From Citrobacter sp. Res13-Sevr-PEB04-36 (lineage in GTDB: Bacteria; Pseudomonadota; Gammaproteobacteria; Enterobacterales; Enterobacteriaceae), in contig NZ_JADABY010000005.1 in NCBI RefSeq assembly GCF_015672735.1, positions 1 through 64,000 on the forward strand: 64,000 bases of DNA. The letters are read 5' to 3'. Positions within the stretch are counted from its first letter, which is position 1, and each line of letters opens with the position of its first letter. The translations under genes and the position numbers were made by a program. Positions 33,829-42,387 of the stretch are shown here, piece after piece. Below the pieces are notes generated by a model, which was not told the origin of the DNA, did no database searches, and saw nothing but the letters and a program-made list of their open reading frames with translations.

Positions 33829-34692
33829 ATGAAACAATTTGACGGTCTGCAGTCACTGCAGCAACCGCTTTCCGGCCTGCCCCAGTGGGTCTCTGAACAC
33901 ATTCTGCAGCGGATAAATCAGTTAACCCACTACGAGCCTGTAATAGGGATTATGGGGAAAACCGGCGCGGGTAAGAGCAGCTTGTGCAATGCTCTGTTTG
34001 CCGGGGAGGTGTCACCAGTCAGTGATATTGCAGCCTGCACACGCGAACCCTTGCGCTTTCGCCTGCAGCTGGGAAAGCGCTATATGACCATCGTGGATCT
34101 GCCCGGTGTGGGCGAAAGTAGCGTTCGCGATAACGAGTATGCCGCGCTGTATTGTCAACAGCTTCCCCGTCTCGACCTGGTGCTGTGGTTGATCAAGGCC
34201 GATGACCGGGCACTGGCGGTGGATGAGCATTTTTATCATCAGGTGATTGGTGAGGCATACCGGCATAAAGTGCTGTTTGTTATCAGCCAGTCCGACAAGG
34301 TTGAACCCACCTGCGGTGATGAAAAGCTATCTACAGAGCAGAAACAAAATATCAGCCGCAAAATCTGTCTGCTGCATGAGCTGTTCCAACCTGTAAACTC
34401 TGTCTGCGCGGTGTCGATACGTTTGCAGTGGGGGCTGCGGGTGATGGCTGAAAGGATGATCCGTTGCCTGCCGCGTGAGGCCAGCAGTCCGGTAGCAGTT
34501 CAGCTTAGTGCTCCTCTTCGTACCGATGCCGTTAATAAAAAAGCCCGTGACGATTTTGGTGAAACAGTAGGCTCAGTACTGGACACTGTAAGTTCCCTGC
34601 CCCTCATACCGGCCCCGGTTCGGACAGTTATCCAGTCTGTACGCAATATCGTGGTATCAGTCGCCCGTGCAGTCTGGGGTTTCTTCTTCTGA
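33829..34692 (+). CDS. YfjP/YeeP-type GTPase of CP4 islands
   Basis: A 287-residue GTPase with P-loop GKTGAGKSS (near residue 45), switch-region Thr in ACTRE, DLPGVGES (G3), and SQSDK as the G4 base-recognition motif. It matches YfjP/YeeP/YkfA proteins of E. coli CP4 prophages. The ATG at 33829 has AGAGGAG just upstream; a longer open frame crosses the terminator and is rejected. The cellular role is not established. A terminator follows the gene. Confidence 0.88.
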   Translation: MKQFDGLQSLQQPLSGLPQWVSEHILQRINQLTHYEPVIGIMGKTGAGKSSLCNALFAGEVSPVSDIAACTREPLRFRLQLGKRYMTIVDLPGVGESSVRDNEYAALYCQQLPRLDLVLWLIKADDRALAVDEHFYHQVIGEAYRHKVLFVISQSDKVEPTCGDEKLSTEQKQNISRKICLLHELFQPVNSVCAVSIRLQWGLRVMAERMIRCLPREASSPVAVQLSAPLRTDAVNKKARDDFGETVGSVLDTVSSLPLIPAPVRTVIQSVRNIVVSVARAVWGFFF

Positions 34693-34723
34693 ACATTAAC
34701 CATTCCAACCCGTAGTTTCCTGA

Positions 34724-34755
34724 GCCCTGCCGCCATTTTGCGGCGGGGCTTTTTG
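34724..34755 (+). terminator. Terminator between the GTPase and DUF932 genes
   Basis: GCCCTGCCGC pairs with GCGGCGGGGC (one G-T wobble) around a 6-base loop and is followed by six T residues. Confidence 0.85.
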
Positions 34756-34785
34756 TATTTATTTTTCATCATGAGGAGTCTGCTT

Positions 34786-35619
34786 ATGACCCGTCTGGCT
34801 TCGCGCTTTGGCGCAGCAAATCTTATCCGTCGTGACCGTCCGTTAACTCACGAAGAGCTGTTTCGTGTGGTGCCCAGTGTCTTCAGCGAGGAGAAGCATG
34901 CGTCACGCAGCGCACGTTATACCTGGATACCAACCATTACCGTTCTTGAAAATCTGCAGCGTGAGGGCTTTCAGCCTTTCTTTGCCTGCCAGACCCGTGT
35001 TCGTGACCCTGGGCGTCGCGAGCATACAAAGCACATGCTGCGCCTGCGTAGGGAGGGGCAAATTACCGGCAAACAGGTCCCGGAAATTATTCTGCTCAAC
35101 TCTCATGATGGCTCCAGCTCGTATCAGATGTTGCCGGGATTATTCCGTGCCGTATGCCAGAACGGACTCGTCTGCGGTGAGTCGTTTGGCGAGGTGCGGG
35201 TGCCGCACAAAGGAGATGTGGTGACTCAGGTGATAGAGGGGGCGTATGAAGTGCTGGGGATTTTTGACCGTGTGGAAGAGAAACGGGATGCCATGCAGTC
35301 GCTGATTTTGCCGCCACCTGCACAACAGGCTCTGGCACAGGCTGCACTGACGTACCGTTTCGGTGAGGACCACCAGCCGGTGACAGCACCTCAGATACTC
35401 TCCCCACGCCGCTGGCAGGATGAGAGCAATGATCTGTGGACCACATACCAACGTATTCAGGAGAACCTGATTAAGGGCGGGCTCAGTGGAAGGAGTGCGA
35501 AAGGCGGAGGAACGCATACCCGTTCGGTGCGCGGTATTGACGGTGATGTGAAGCTTAACCGTGCACTGTGGGTGATGGCGGAAGCGATGCTCTCCGGATT
35601 TGAGGCAAACAGATGTTAA
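34786..35619 (+). CDS. DUF932 (YfjQ/YafZ-like) protein
   Basis: A 277-residue protein matching the CP4-island DUF932 family: ASRFG-ANLIRRDRPLTHEELF at the start, SERYTW-like SARYTWIPTITVLENL, CQTRVRDPGRREHTKHMLRLRR, LLNSHDGSSSYQ and SFGEVRVPHKG. The ATG at 34786 follows GAGGAG; the longer frame starts inside the terminator. The function is unknown, but these proteins always travel with the GTPase, WYL regulator and anti-restriction genes. Confidence 0.88.
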   Translation: MTRLASRFGAANLIRRDRPLTHEELFRVVPSVFSEEKHASRSARYTWIPTITVLENLQREGFQPFFACQTRVRDPGRREHTKHMLRLRREGQITGKQVPEIILLNSHDGSSSYQMLPGLFRAVCQNGLVCGESFGEVRVPHKGDVVTQVIEGAYEVLGIFDRVEEKRDAMQSLILPPPAQQALAQAALTYRFGEDHQPVTAPQILSPRRWQDESNDLWTTYQRIQENLIKGGLSGRSAKGGGTHTRSVRGIDGDVKLNRALWVMAEAMLSGFEANRC

Positions 35620-35819
35620 CTCCGGCAGTATGCGGACACCTCCTGTCCGTTTGCTGATTAATTTCCAGGCAGCTTTTCCTCAAAAGACTATGAAGCCGCA
35701 TTCTGATTGCATTCATCCTGCAGAAAAAATACCGCTTCAGCTGTCCGTATCCTGTCCGGCCCTCTCGTTACACTAATCACTTAATTTTCAGTCCATTAAC
35801 AGAGTGGGGAACGCCTCTC

Positions 35820-36524
35820 ATGTCTCAGTCTGAGCGCCGCCATGAGCGCCTTGCGGTTCGCCTGTCGCTGATTATCAGCCGTCTTGTGGCGGGGGAAACG
35901 CTGGCCATACAGACACTGGCCGTCGAATTTGGCGTGTCAGTGCGCACATTGCGTCGGGATTTTCGCGAGCGTCTGGCCTATCTCGACCTGGAGTTCCGTA
36001 ACGGGCAATGTCGTCTACTGTCCGGCAGCCGTCAGAGGGAGCTGACGGTGCAGACCTTTGTCCGTCAGTCCGGTGTGGAGGCTCTTTTTCCGGATATTGA
36101 CAACCAACTGATCAACTCACTATTGAGTGCCAGCGAGTCTCCCTGCCTTATCTGGCACAGCACCAACTCCAGAACACAGGCACGGACTGAAGTTTTTACG
36201 CGACTTATCCGCGCCATCACTGAACACCGTCGGGTTACGCTACTGGCAGAAGGTCATCGTTGCACAGGTCTGGCCCCCTATCGACTGGTGTGCAGCGACG
36301 GCTGCTGGTACCTGACCGGTGAACATGAAGGACATATATCGGTTTTCACACTGGGTGATATTCACACGGTGACATTCAATCCTGCGCTTTTTGTCCCGGA
36401 TACACAGGTACGTAATCTGTTGTCACATCCCGATTTTCTTCGGGTTTTACCTCACTTTCAAACTTTCCATTCACTTCTCGTTGTCGGCGACGACGGTTTT
36501 TCACCCTATAAGGAGCAAAGATGA
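35820..36524 (+). CDS. WYL-domain transcription regulator (YfjR-like)
   Basis: A 234-residue regulator with an N-terminal winged helix (AVEFGVSVRTLRRDFRERLAYL) and a C-terminal WYL-type ligand domain (YRLVCSDGCWYLTGEHEG). It corresponds by order and fold to YfjR of CP4-57. WYL proteins often sense nucleic acids or nucleotides and control defence islands. It overlaps the next gene by ATGA, so it is co-translated with a secreted protein. The 200 bases upstream (35620-35819) hold no gene. Confidence 0.85.
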   Translation: MSQSERRHERLAVRLSLIISRLVAGETLAIQTLAVEFGVSVRTLRRDFRERLAYLDLEFRNGQCRLLSGSRQRELTVQTFVRQSGVEALFPDIDNQLINSLLSASESPCLIWHSTNSRTQARTEVFTRLIRAITEHRRVTLLAEGHRCTGLAPYRLVCSDGCWYLTGEHEGHISVFTLGDIHTVTFNPALFVPDTQVRNLLSHPDFLRVLPHFQTFHSLLVVGDDGFSPYKEQR

Positions 36525-37135
36525 AATTACTCACTGCAACCACACTGGCGCTCAGTCTGTGCGTCGGAACAATTTTGCCAGTAGCCGCTGAAAATGTTGT
36601 GGGTACTGTTAAGGCCTGGCAATACATGCAGGCAGACGGCTGGAAATCAGCTGATGGTCTGGACAACCATACCCTTAGCAATGCGCTGTATGGTGCCAGA
36701 GTGATCGATAATTATCCCTGGACTCGGCAATTCCTGCTACGTCAGGGATACAATGGAGGTTATTTTATAGCCGATAAAAATACTAAAACGGTACGCAAAC
36801 TGTCGCTTAAAACAGCCAGTGGTTCTTCCTCAGATTTGACATCTGTCTACCAGGGTGAGGGAAAGGCATGTGGTTTCGTTCTGATTGATACGCAGGCGGC
36901 ATTGCTTGACGAGGCACAGCAGCGAGCGAGTGGAACTGATGACCCGGCAGAGACAGTGCGAGTAGCCCGGATAAAATTTAAACCAAACACCCTGATGGTC
37001 GTGCCTGATAACTGCGTCAATCCCAAACAACAGGCCGCGCTGGAGGCTAAGCGTTCTCAAAAAGACAGGGAGCTGCAGCAATGGGTGGCAAAGCAGAGTA
37101 TGGCTGAACTCTGCCGCCGAACCGGTAACTGTTGA
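36521..37135 (+). CDS. Secreted protein of unknown function (CP4 cargo)
   Basis: A 204-residue protein with a signal peptide (KLLTATTLALSLCVGTILPVAAEN; cleavage probably after AAA or VAA near residue 23) and four mature cysteines (KACGF, DNCVN, ELC, GNC), so probably periplasmic with disulfides. It overlaps the WYL gene by ATGA. Its position corresponds to yfjS of CP4-57, but I cannot confirm homology. The Lys-rich C-terminal helix (RSQKDRELQQWVAKQS) is notable. Confidence 0.65.
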   Translation: MKLLTATTLALSLCVGTILPVAAENVVGTVKAWQYMQADGWKSADGLDNHTLSNALYGARVIDNYPWTRQFLLRQGYNGGYFIADKNTKTVRKLSLKTASGSSSDLTSVYQGEGKACGFVLIDTQAALLDEAQQRASGTDDPAETVRVARIKFKPNTLMVVPDNCVNPKQQAALEAKRSQKDRELQQWVAKQSMAELCRRTGNC

Positions 37136-37220
37136 GGATCTGATTACAGATGTTTTAAACCACGCCAGATGGTTTACATGCATATCTGGCGCAATCCAGT
37201 TCCCATTTATTAGGAAGATC

Positions 37221-37631
37221 ATGCTAAAAATAATAATCGCTGTTATCCCTGCTTTCATTCTCTCACTTACTGCCTTCAGTGCCAGTGCCGCGCAGCTTCC
37301 GGAAAGTCTGATGGACAAAGACAACCCCGGCCAGGAATACTGGTGCCAGGGGAACGACATCAACACTACCATCTGCTCGTTGACCGATGTCAGCGATGAC
37401 CGTAAGTTTGCCCTGATTCAGGACCTGCCTGGTCCAGCCTGTGAAGATTTAAGCTTCGGGGTTATTGACCTGGTATTTAACACTGGACTTAACATCTCTT
37501 ATGACGGTGGTGACTGCAAGGGAGATGTAAAGGCCGGATTTGTGCGTGGCACAAAAGATAATGCCCTGTATGTGAAGATTGTCCGGGGCAGCAAAACTTT
37601 GCGCCTGTATAAGGTACAGACGGGGTTCTGA
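37221..37631 (+). CDS. Second secreted cysteine-containing protein (CP4 cargo)
   Basis: A 136-residue protein with a signal peptide (cleavage after SASAA near residue 23) and four mature cysteines (YWC, TIC, PAC, GDC), likely paired in the periplasm. It lies 85 bases after the previous secreted protein and is followed by a strong terminator, so the two form a unit with the WYL regulator. It occupies the yfjT position in CP4-57. The function is unknown. Confidence 0.65.
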   Translation: MLKIIIAVIPAFILSLTAFSASAAQLPESLMDKDNPGQEYWCQGNDINTTICSLTDVSDDRKFALIQDLPGPACEDLSFGVIDLVFNTGLNISYDGGDCKGDVKAGFVRGTKDNALYVKIVRGSKTLRLYKVQTGF

Positions 37632-37657
37632 CTGAATCCGCATAACAACACTCTCTC

Positions 37658-37690
37658 AAAACCCCTGACGCATCTGCGTCAGGGGTTTTT
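37658..37690 (+). terminator. Terminator after the secreted-protein pair
   Basis: A 13-bp perfect stem AAAACCCCTGACG/CGTCAGGGGTTTT with a 6-base loop is followed by T residues. Confidence 0.9.
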
Positions 37691-37708
37691 GCTTTTAAGG
37701 TGCACCGA

Positions 37709-37945
37709 ATGCCTGAATCTCAATTACTGCCGTCGGACCCTTTCACCCGACAGCAGGCCGACGCTATTACCAGCCGGTATCAAAACGTCGCTATAGAAGA
37801 TGACCAGTGCAGTCACTTTCGCCTGGTAGTTTGTGACTCCGAAGGTCGAATGGTCTGGCGGGCATGGAGCTTTGAAACGGATGCCGGTGAAGGACTTAAC
37901 CGCTATATCCGCAAGTCAGGCATCCTCAGAGCATCCTCCTGCTGA
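37709..37945 (+). CDS. DUF905 (YkfF-like) protein
   Basis: A 78-residue protein of the DUF905 family found in CP4 islands and plasmids: LPSDPFTRQQADAITSRYQNVAIEDDQ and HFRLVVCDSEGRMVWRAWSFE. The ATG at 37709 has AAGGTG just upstream; a GTG three codons earlier is possible. It starts the anti-restriction/toxin segment. Its function is unknown. Confidence 0.8.
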   Translation: MPESQLLPSDPFTRQQADAITSRYQNVAIEDDQCSHFRLVVCDSEGRMVWRAWSFETDAGEGLNRYIRKSGILRASSC

Positions 37946-37981
37946 CTACACCCATTCATCATCCCTGTATGTCCTTCCCAT

Positions 37982-38008
37982 ACGCCAGCCATCGTCGCTG
38001 GCGTTTTT
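37982..38008 (+). terminator. Terminator between DUF905 and ardB
   Basis: ACGCCAGC pairs with GCTGGCGT around a 7-base loop and is followed by a run of T residues. Confidence 0.85.
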
Positions 38009-38025
38009 ATTCACGGAGAATATCC

Positions 38026-38484
38026 ATGACGACACAAACGCAATGCGAATTGATGTCCGCTAATGAACCTCAATTTGACCTTACTGCAACACCCGTACCT
38101 GACGAACAGCGTCTCGATTTCTGGCCGCTGTACTTTGGCGCTATCCCGCAGTGGATATCGCTGGAACCCCGTATTTTCGCCTGGATGGACCGCTTCTGTG
38201 ATGAGTACAGCGGTGGTATCTGGTCCTTTTACACGCTCAGCAATGGCGGCGCGTTTATGGCCCCTGATGCAGACGGTGACGATAAATGGCATCTGCTCAA
38301 CGGCATGAACGGCAATGGTGCGGAAATGAGCGCAAAAGCTGCAGGTATCGCTGTCTGCCTTATTGAATACAGCCATCACGCCTGTCGTACAGAATGTGAC
38401 GCTATGACCGCACACTATTATCGCCTGCGGGACTATGCCCTGCAGCATCCTGAAGCTCACGCCATTCTGCGCATCATCGACTGA
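38026..38484 (+). CDS. ArdB/KlcA-family anti-restriction protein
   Basis: A 152-residue protein of the ArdB/KlcA family (YfjX/YafX in E. coli): RLDFWPLYFGAIPQWISLEPRIFAWMDRFC, SGGIWSFYTLSNGGAFMAPD and MSAKAAGIAVCLIEYSH. Family members reduce type I restriction without mimicking DNA charge. The ATG at 38026 follows GGAGAA. It probably protects incoming copies of the island from host restriction. Confidence 0.9.
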   Translation: MTTQTQCELMSANEPQFDLTATPVPDEQRLDFWPLYFGAIPQWISLEPRIFAWMDRFCDEYSGGIWSFYTLSNGGAFMAPDADGDDKWHLLNGMNGNGAEMSAKAAGIAVCLIEYSHHACRTECDAMTAHYYRLRDYALQHPEAHAILRIID

Positions 38485-38499
38485 CCGGAGGTACAACGA

Positions 38500-38976
38500 A
38501 TGAAACAGCTTTCCTTTTTGCCCGGCGAGATAACGCCACAGGACCGGCGTCTCATCCAGCGTGCCCTCAGGATTCTGGACCGGCATCTGCATGAGCCCGG
38601 GGTAGCCTTCACCTCCACTCATGCCGTTCGGGAATGGTTACGACTGCATATGGCCGCACTTGAGCGGGAAGAGTTCCGGGTGTTGTATCTGGACAACCAG
38701 AATCAGCTTATTGCCCATGAGACGCTCTTTAGCGGCACGATTAACCGCACCGAGGTCCATCCCCGGGAAGTAGTCAAACGTGCTCTGTATTTCAATGCGG
38801 CGGCGGTGATACTGGCGCATAACCATCCTTCCGGCGAGACGACGCCCAGCCAGGCTGATAAAGCCCTCACGCAGCGGCTGGTTCAGGTACTTCAACTGGT
38901 GGATATCCGCGTACCTGACCATCTGATTGTCGGCGGCAGGCAAATCTATTCGTTCGCAGAACACGGTCTGCTGTGA
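38500..38976 (+). CDS. RadC-like JAB-domain protein (YeeS type)
   Basis: A 158-residue JAB/MPN-domain protein with the zinc-site motif HNHPSGETTPSQAD and an upstream Glu in REEFRVLYLD. It is the short RadC-like form typical of CP4 islands (YeeS/YfjY/YkfG). It starts 15 bases after ardB with GGAGG upstream. Its function is unsettled; the family's old DNA-repair name is not proof of repair activity. Confidence 0.9.
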   Translation: MKQLSFLPGEITPQDRRLIQRALRILDRHLHEPGVAFTSTHAVREWLRLHMAALEREEFRVLYLDNQNQLIAHETLFSGTINRTEVHPREVVKRALYFNAAAVILAHNHPSGETTPSQADKALTQRLVQVLQLVDIRVPDHLIVGGRQIYSFAEHGLL

Positions 38977-38985
38977 GGTATTGAC

Positions 38986-39207
38986 ATGAAAATTATCAGT
39001 AAACGCCGGGCAATGACGATATACCGCCAGCATCCTGAGTCCCGAATCTTTCGCTACTGCACCGGCAAATATCAGTGGCACGGTAGCGTCTGTCATTACA
39101 CCGGCAGGGATGTTCCGGATGTCACAGGAGTCCTTGCTGTGTACGCCGAACGCCGCCAGGACTGCAACGGGCCTTATACCTGCTTGATGAGTATTACCCT
39201 GAACTGA
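38986..39207 (+). CDS. DUF987 protein (YeeT type)
   Basis: A 73-residue protein of the DUF987 family (MKIISKRRAMTIYRQHPESRIFRYCTGKYQWHGS), always found between the RadC-like gene and the CbeA/CbtA pair in CP4 islands. It has a basic N-terminus and four cysteines. Its role is unknown. Confidence 0.85.
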   Translation: MKIISKRRAMTIYRQHPESRIFRYCTGKYQWHGSVCHYTGRDVPDVTGVLAVYAERRQDCNGPYTCLMSITLN

Positions 39208-39225
39208 CAATAAAGGAGAACTGTA

Positions 39226-39543
39226 ATGAGCAACATCACATGGGGCCTGCAGCGCGATATTACGCCACGCCTGGGAGCTCGTCTGGTGCAGGAGGGCAAC
39301 CGGCTGCACTATCTGGCTGACCGGGCCAGCATCACCGGTGAGTTCAGTGACGCCGAATGCCGGAAACTGGATGAAATATTCCCGCACTTTATCAGCCAGA
39401 TGGAATCCATGCTGACCACGGAAGAACTGAATCCCCGTTACACCCACGGTATTACCCTGTATCACAATGGTTTTACCTGCGAAGCCGATACCTTTGGCAG
39501 TTGCGGCTACGTATACATCGCTATTTACCCCACTCAGCGTTAA
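39226..39543 (+). CDS. cbeA: CbeA-family antitoxin
   Basis: A 105-residue antitoxin of the YeeU/YfjZ/YafW family ([29 protein letters not shown]). In the E. coli type IV systems it counteracts the toxin by stabilising MreB and FtsZ filaments rather than binding the toxin. AAAGGAG precedes the ATG and the toxin gene follows 20 bases later. Confidence 0.92.
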   Translation: MSNITWGLQRDITPRLGARLVQEGNRLHYLADRASITGEFSDAECRKLDEIFPHFISQMESMLTTEELNPRYTHGITLYHNGFTCEADTFGSCGYVYIAIYPTQR

Positions 39544-39563
39544 TTACCTTCACGAGAGCAAAC

Positions 39564-39905
39564 ATGAAACCTCAACCTGCAACAACTTCGCGGGCGGTGA
39601 AGCCCTGTCTGTTGCCCGTGGCTGTCTGGAAAATGTTACTGACACGCCTGCTTGAACAGCACTATGGCCTGACACTGAACGACACCCCGTTCAGTGATGA
39701 AACTGTGATTCAGGAACACATTGATGCCGGTATCACGCTGGCTGATGCCGTTAACTTTCTGGTGGATAAGTACGAGCTGGTTCGTATCGATCGCAGAGGG
39801 TTTAGTTGGCAAGAACAATCACCTTATCTTCGGGCCGTTGATATTCTGCGAGCTCGACAGGCAACTGGCTTGTTACGACAAAGCCAAAGTGACCTAGAAC
39901 GCTGA
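39564..39905 (+). CDS. cbtA: CbtA-family toxin
   Basis: A 113-residue toxin of the YeeV/YpjF/YkfI family ([48 protein letters not shown]). It inhibits polymerisation of FtsZ and MreB. I start it at the ATG at 39564 (family start [11 protein letters not shown]), not at the earlier open-frame start that overlaps the antitoxin. It appears full-length. Confidence 0.92.
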   Translation: MKPQPATTSRAVKPCLLPVAVWKMLLTRLLEQHYGLTLNDTPFSDETVIQEHIDAGITLADAVNFLVDKYELVRIDRRGFSWQEQSPYLRAVDILRARQATGLLRQSQSDLER

Positions 39906-40304
39906 ATTCTACGAGCAGCATTCCCAATCTTCATCACCAATATTTCTCCTTTATTTACTCCTTGCATAATGCGTCTGCTACTTACAGTGGACGCAATACA
40001 TCTTACGGACAAAATATCATGTAAACAGATAGTAAGACCTTTCGTGATCAACTGAGACAGTTTGTCTCAGCCAGCACTAGACAACAAGCTCTGATCAAGA
40101 TGATGCCCCTAACACTATTAAATGCTACTCATTTGATAAATTGAGGGTTCCATAACAAAGTAGTAGATTGCCTTGTCATACAGTAATCAAGTAACTAAGC
40201 TGACCGGCTTAATGGCGGTAGTACTGCTTGTTTTGTACAATTAGTTGCGTAATGGTCTCTGATCAGATAAATATACAACTGTTTTTATATACAGGTTTAA
40301 TGGC
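39906..40304. other. 399-bp gap between the toxin and methyltransferase genes
   Basis: No gene is visible. It is AT-rich and contains an 8-bp inverted repeat, CTGAGACA/TGTCTCAG, at 40052-40070, which could be an operator for the restriction-modification genes. It marks the junction between CP4-like cargo and the R-M module. Confidence 0.5.
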
Positions 40305-41375
40305 ATGTTACAATATACATCTGTAGAGATTTGCGCAGGAGCAGGAGGTCAAGCCTTAGGGTTACATAACGCTGGCTTCGCTCACCGCGCACTAGTCGAG
40401 ATTGATCCAGCTGCCTGCGAAACTCTTCGCCTCAACAATGAGCTCCATTCTTTGGGTTGGGGAGATATCGTAGAAGGTTGCGTTAAGCATTTTGCTGAAC
40501 ACACTGCATATAGTTTTTCTGATGTTGATTTGGTTGCAGGGGGAGTTCCTTGCCCACCATTCTCAAAAGCAGGGAAGCAACTTGGCAAAGATGATGAACG
40601 TGATTTGTTTCCGACGGCGCTCAAAATTGTGAACACCATTAAGCCAAAAGCAGTAATGATTGAAAATGTTTCTGGTTTATTAGACCCAAAGTTTAAGCAA
40701 TACCGGCAAGAACTAGATCATGCTTTCTCTGCAATGGGCTATAAAACCTTTTGGAAACTTCATCATGCCTCTGATTACGGAGTTCCTCAGCTTCGCCCAC
40801 GTGTTCTTTTAGTGGCATTGCGTGGTGAATATGCAGCTCATTTTCATTGGCCGAGTGAAACGTTGATACCGCCGACTGTGGGTGATGCCCTCTTTGACTT
40901 AATGTCAATGGGAGGTTGGGAAGGAGCTGAAGCCTGGAGAAAGGCAGCAGATAATATAGCTCCTACACTTGTTGGCGGCTCCCATAAGCATGGTGGGCCA
41001 GATCTTGGCCCGACAAGAGCCAAAAGATCCTGGCAAGCGCTTGGAGTCAATGGACATTCCATAGCGGATAATGGCCCTGAAAAGGGGTTTATCGGGTATG
41101 TTGGAAGAGACGGAAAAATTCGGACTGGTTTTGAAAATATGCCTCGTTTGACTGTAAGAATGGCTGCACGAATCCAAGGTTTCCCCGACTGGTGGAAATT
41201 CTCTGGTAAAAAAACAGCTGCTTATCGTCAAGTCGGTAACGCTTTCCCCCCCCCTGTTGCCGAGGCAACAGGAAGGCAAATCCGTAAAGCACTCGAAGCT
41301 GTTGACATCATGAAAAAACAACAGTTGGCGTTACCACTCGAGTCAAATGATATTCAGAGCTTGCGTATTGCGTAG
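40305..41375 (+). CDS. DNA (cytosine-5) methyltransferase of a type II R-M system
   Basis: A 356-residue m5C methyltransferase with motif I (ICAGAGGQALGL), motif IV PCPPFS with catalytic Cys83, motif VI ENVSG, motif VIII QLRPRV, and motifs IX-X ending GNAFPPPVAEATGRQI. A target-recognition region lies between about 190 and 285. It is a single-chain enzyme of Dcm type that modifies a cytosine in an unknown site. Its 3' end overlaps the convergent HNH endonuclease gene by 22 bases, giving a compact R-M pair next to thrW. Confidence 0.93.
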   Translation: MLQYTSVEICAGAGGQALGLHNAGFAHRALVEIDPAACETLRLNNELHSLGWGDIVEGCVKHFAEHTAYSFSDVDLVAGGVPCPPFSKAGKQLGKDDERDLFPTALKIVNTIKPKAVMIENVSGLLDPKFKQYRQELDHAFSAMGYKTFWKLHHASDYGVPQLRPRVLLVALRGEYAAHFHWPSETLIPPTVGDALFDLMSMGGWEGAEAWRKAADNIAPTLVGGSHKHGGPDLGPTRAKRSWQALGVNGHSIADNGPEKGFIGYVGRDGKIRTGFENMPRLTVRMAARIQGFPDWWKFSGKKTAAYRQVGNAFPPPVAEATGRQIRKALEAVDIMKKQQLALPLESNDIQSLRIA

Positions 41376-42013
41376 GCAACGATTTCGTCTAATGAAATCC
41401 CATCTGCATCGGCTAGCTGCTGAGCTTTTCTTAAAGCAGCTTCTGGCAGATGGAGCATTGTTGTTATCCCGAACTTTTCAGGGAATGCCCATGAGCATGT
41501 GTAACAATCATCAGTACATCCCTCACATGCTCTTCTCTTACCTACGTTGCAATTGTGGCAAAGAGCTTGCCAATTGGTTAACTCATTTCCACCACCACGT
41601 GACAAAGGTATTTTGTGATCCGCTTGTAGCCCCCTGACCCCAGCAGCAACAGTTTTACCACATGTTGCACATGTGTTGCTGTGGTTAGAAAATAAACCAG
41701 ATCGTTGTGATTCTGTCAGGTATTCCCTTTCCATTGGTGGGGCAATCATATTTGATTTTAGCCGCCAAGCATGCCCCGAGAACTCCGCAATGTACGAGCT
41801 TTCGAGATCACAGCCTAGTTCATCTCGTAATTCTCTTGTTCGTCTATCGAAGTACTTTTGCCCTGTCAGTTCCAGTAGTTCTATTGATGAGACCCAAGGT
41901 TTAGGAAAATCAATATCATCCGAGCCCCATAATCTCTTCAGGATAGTCAACTTGACTTCACTCAATCGCTTTTTTTTAGGTAACGCTGACAAATAATTTT
42001 CGAATAATTCCAT
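41354..42013 (-). CDS. HNH restriction endonuclease with a C-terminal RHH-like segment
   Basis: A 219-residue protein, probably the restriction partner of the convergent cytosine methyltransferase. It has a winged-helix-like N-terminus, an HNH/zinc module (CATC at 115-118, ADHKIPLSRGGGNELTNWQ with His133 and Asn147, then CHNC at 152-155), and a second cysteine cluster at 163-173 (CEGC, CYTC). The last 35 residues (MLHLPEAALRKAQQLADADGISLDEI) resemble a ribbon-helix-helix. I favour the ATG at 42013 (GAGAG upstream) over one 10 codons earlier. The cut site is unknown. Confidence 0.8.
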   Translation of the reverse strand: MELFENYLSALPKKKRLSEVKLTILKRLWGSDDIDFPKPWVSSIELLELTGQKYFDRRTRELRDELGCDLESSYIAEFSGHAWRLKSNMIAPPMEREYLTESQRSGLFSNHSNTCATCGKTVAAGVRGLQADHKIPLSRGGGNELTNWQALCHNCNVGKRRACEGCTDDCYTCSWAFPEKFGITTMLHLPEAALRKAQQLADADGISLDEIVAYAIRKL

Positions 42014-42337
42014 GCTATCTCTCGAAAGAAACCTTAAAATCACAAGGGATTACACCACAGATGGAAGTGTACAGGGAAGGGCTATCTTAAAATCAGGCAT
42101 ACCTAAACAGGCTAAGAACCAAAGCTTCACAATACGTATTTTTCAAAAAAATCGTTCTGATATCACTACTAATGAACATCCTATCATCAATGTGAAAAAT
42201 CGACAGGAATGAGCCAACCTGAAATTGCATATATCAACTGTTGATGTAGGTCGATGAAAATCACTTACACATACAGTTACACGCGAAAAAATTATAATAT
42301 AAGCAAAGAGAGTTTTTAACGTAACTAATTGATTTTG
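42014..42337. other. Gap between the HNH gene and thrW
   Basis: AT-rich, with no gene that has a ribosome site. It is the last non-repeat part of the inner island and should hold the promoter of the endonuclease gene. Confidence 0.5.
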
Positions 42338-42387
42338 ATGGTGCCGATAATAGGAGTCGAACCTACGACCTTCGCATTACGAATGCG
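42338..42387 (-). repeat. Attachment-site repeat at thrW
   Basis: Fifty bases identical to 16760-16809. They start at the base after the CCA end and run through the anticodon arm. This copy is part of the intact tRNA and is the chromosome-island junction. Confidence 0.93.

Larger units (their letters stand above)
16760..42387. mobile_element. Inner thrW genomic island with defence cargo
   Basis: The 25.6-kb segment is bounded by 50-bp direct repeats of the thrW 3' end. It carries an integrase just inside one repeat, an AlpA-like regulator, replication-type genes, defence systems and a CP4-57-like set. A second integrase lies outside the left repeat, so this element inserted at thrW after another island already occupied it. 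Confidence 0.9.

Noticed and set aside
38638..39465. 275-codon frame opposite the RadC-like, DUF987 and CbeA genes
   Set aside because: It spans three well-recognised plus-strand genes and has no motif, so it is a shadow.
41673..41996. 107-codon plus-strand frame opposite the HNH endonuclease
   Set aside because: The minus-strand frame carries the HNH and cysteine clusters; the plus frame has no features.
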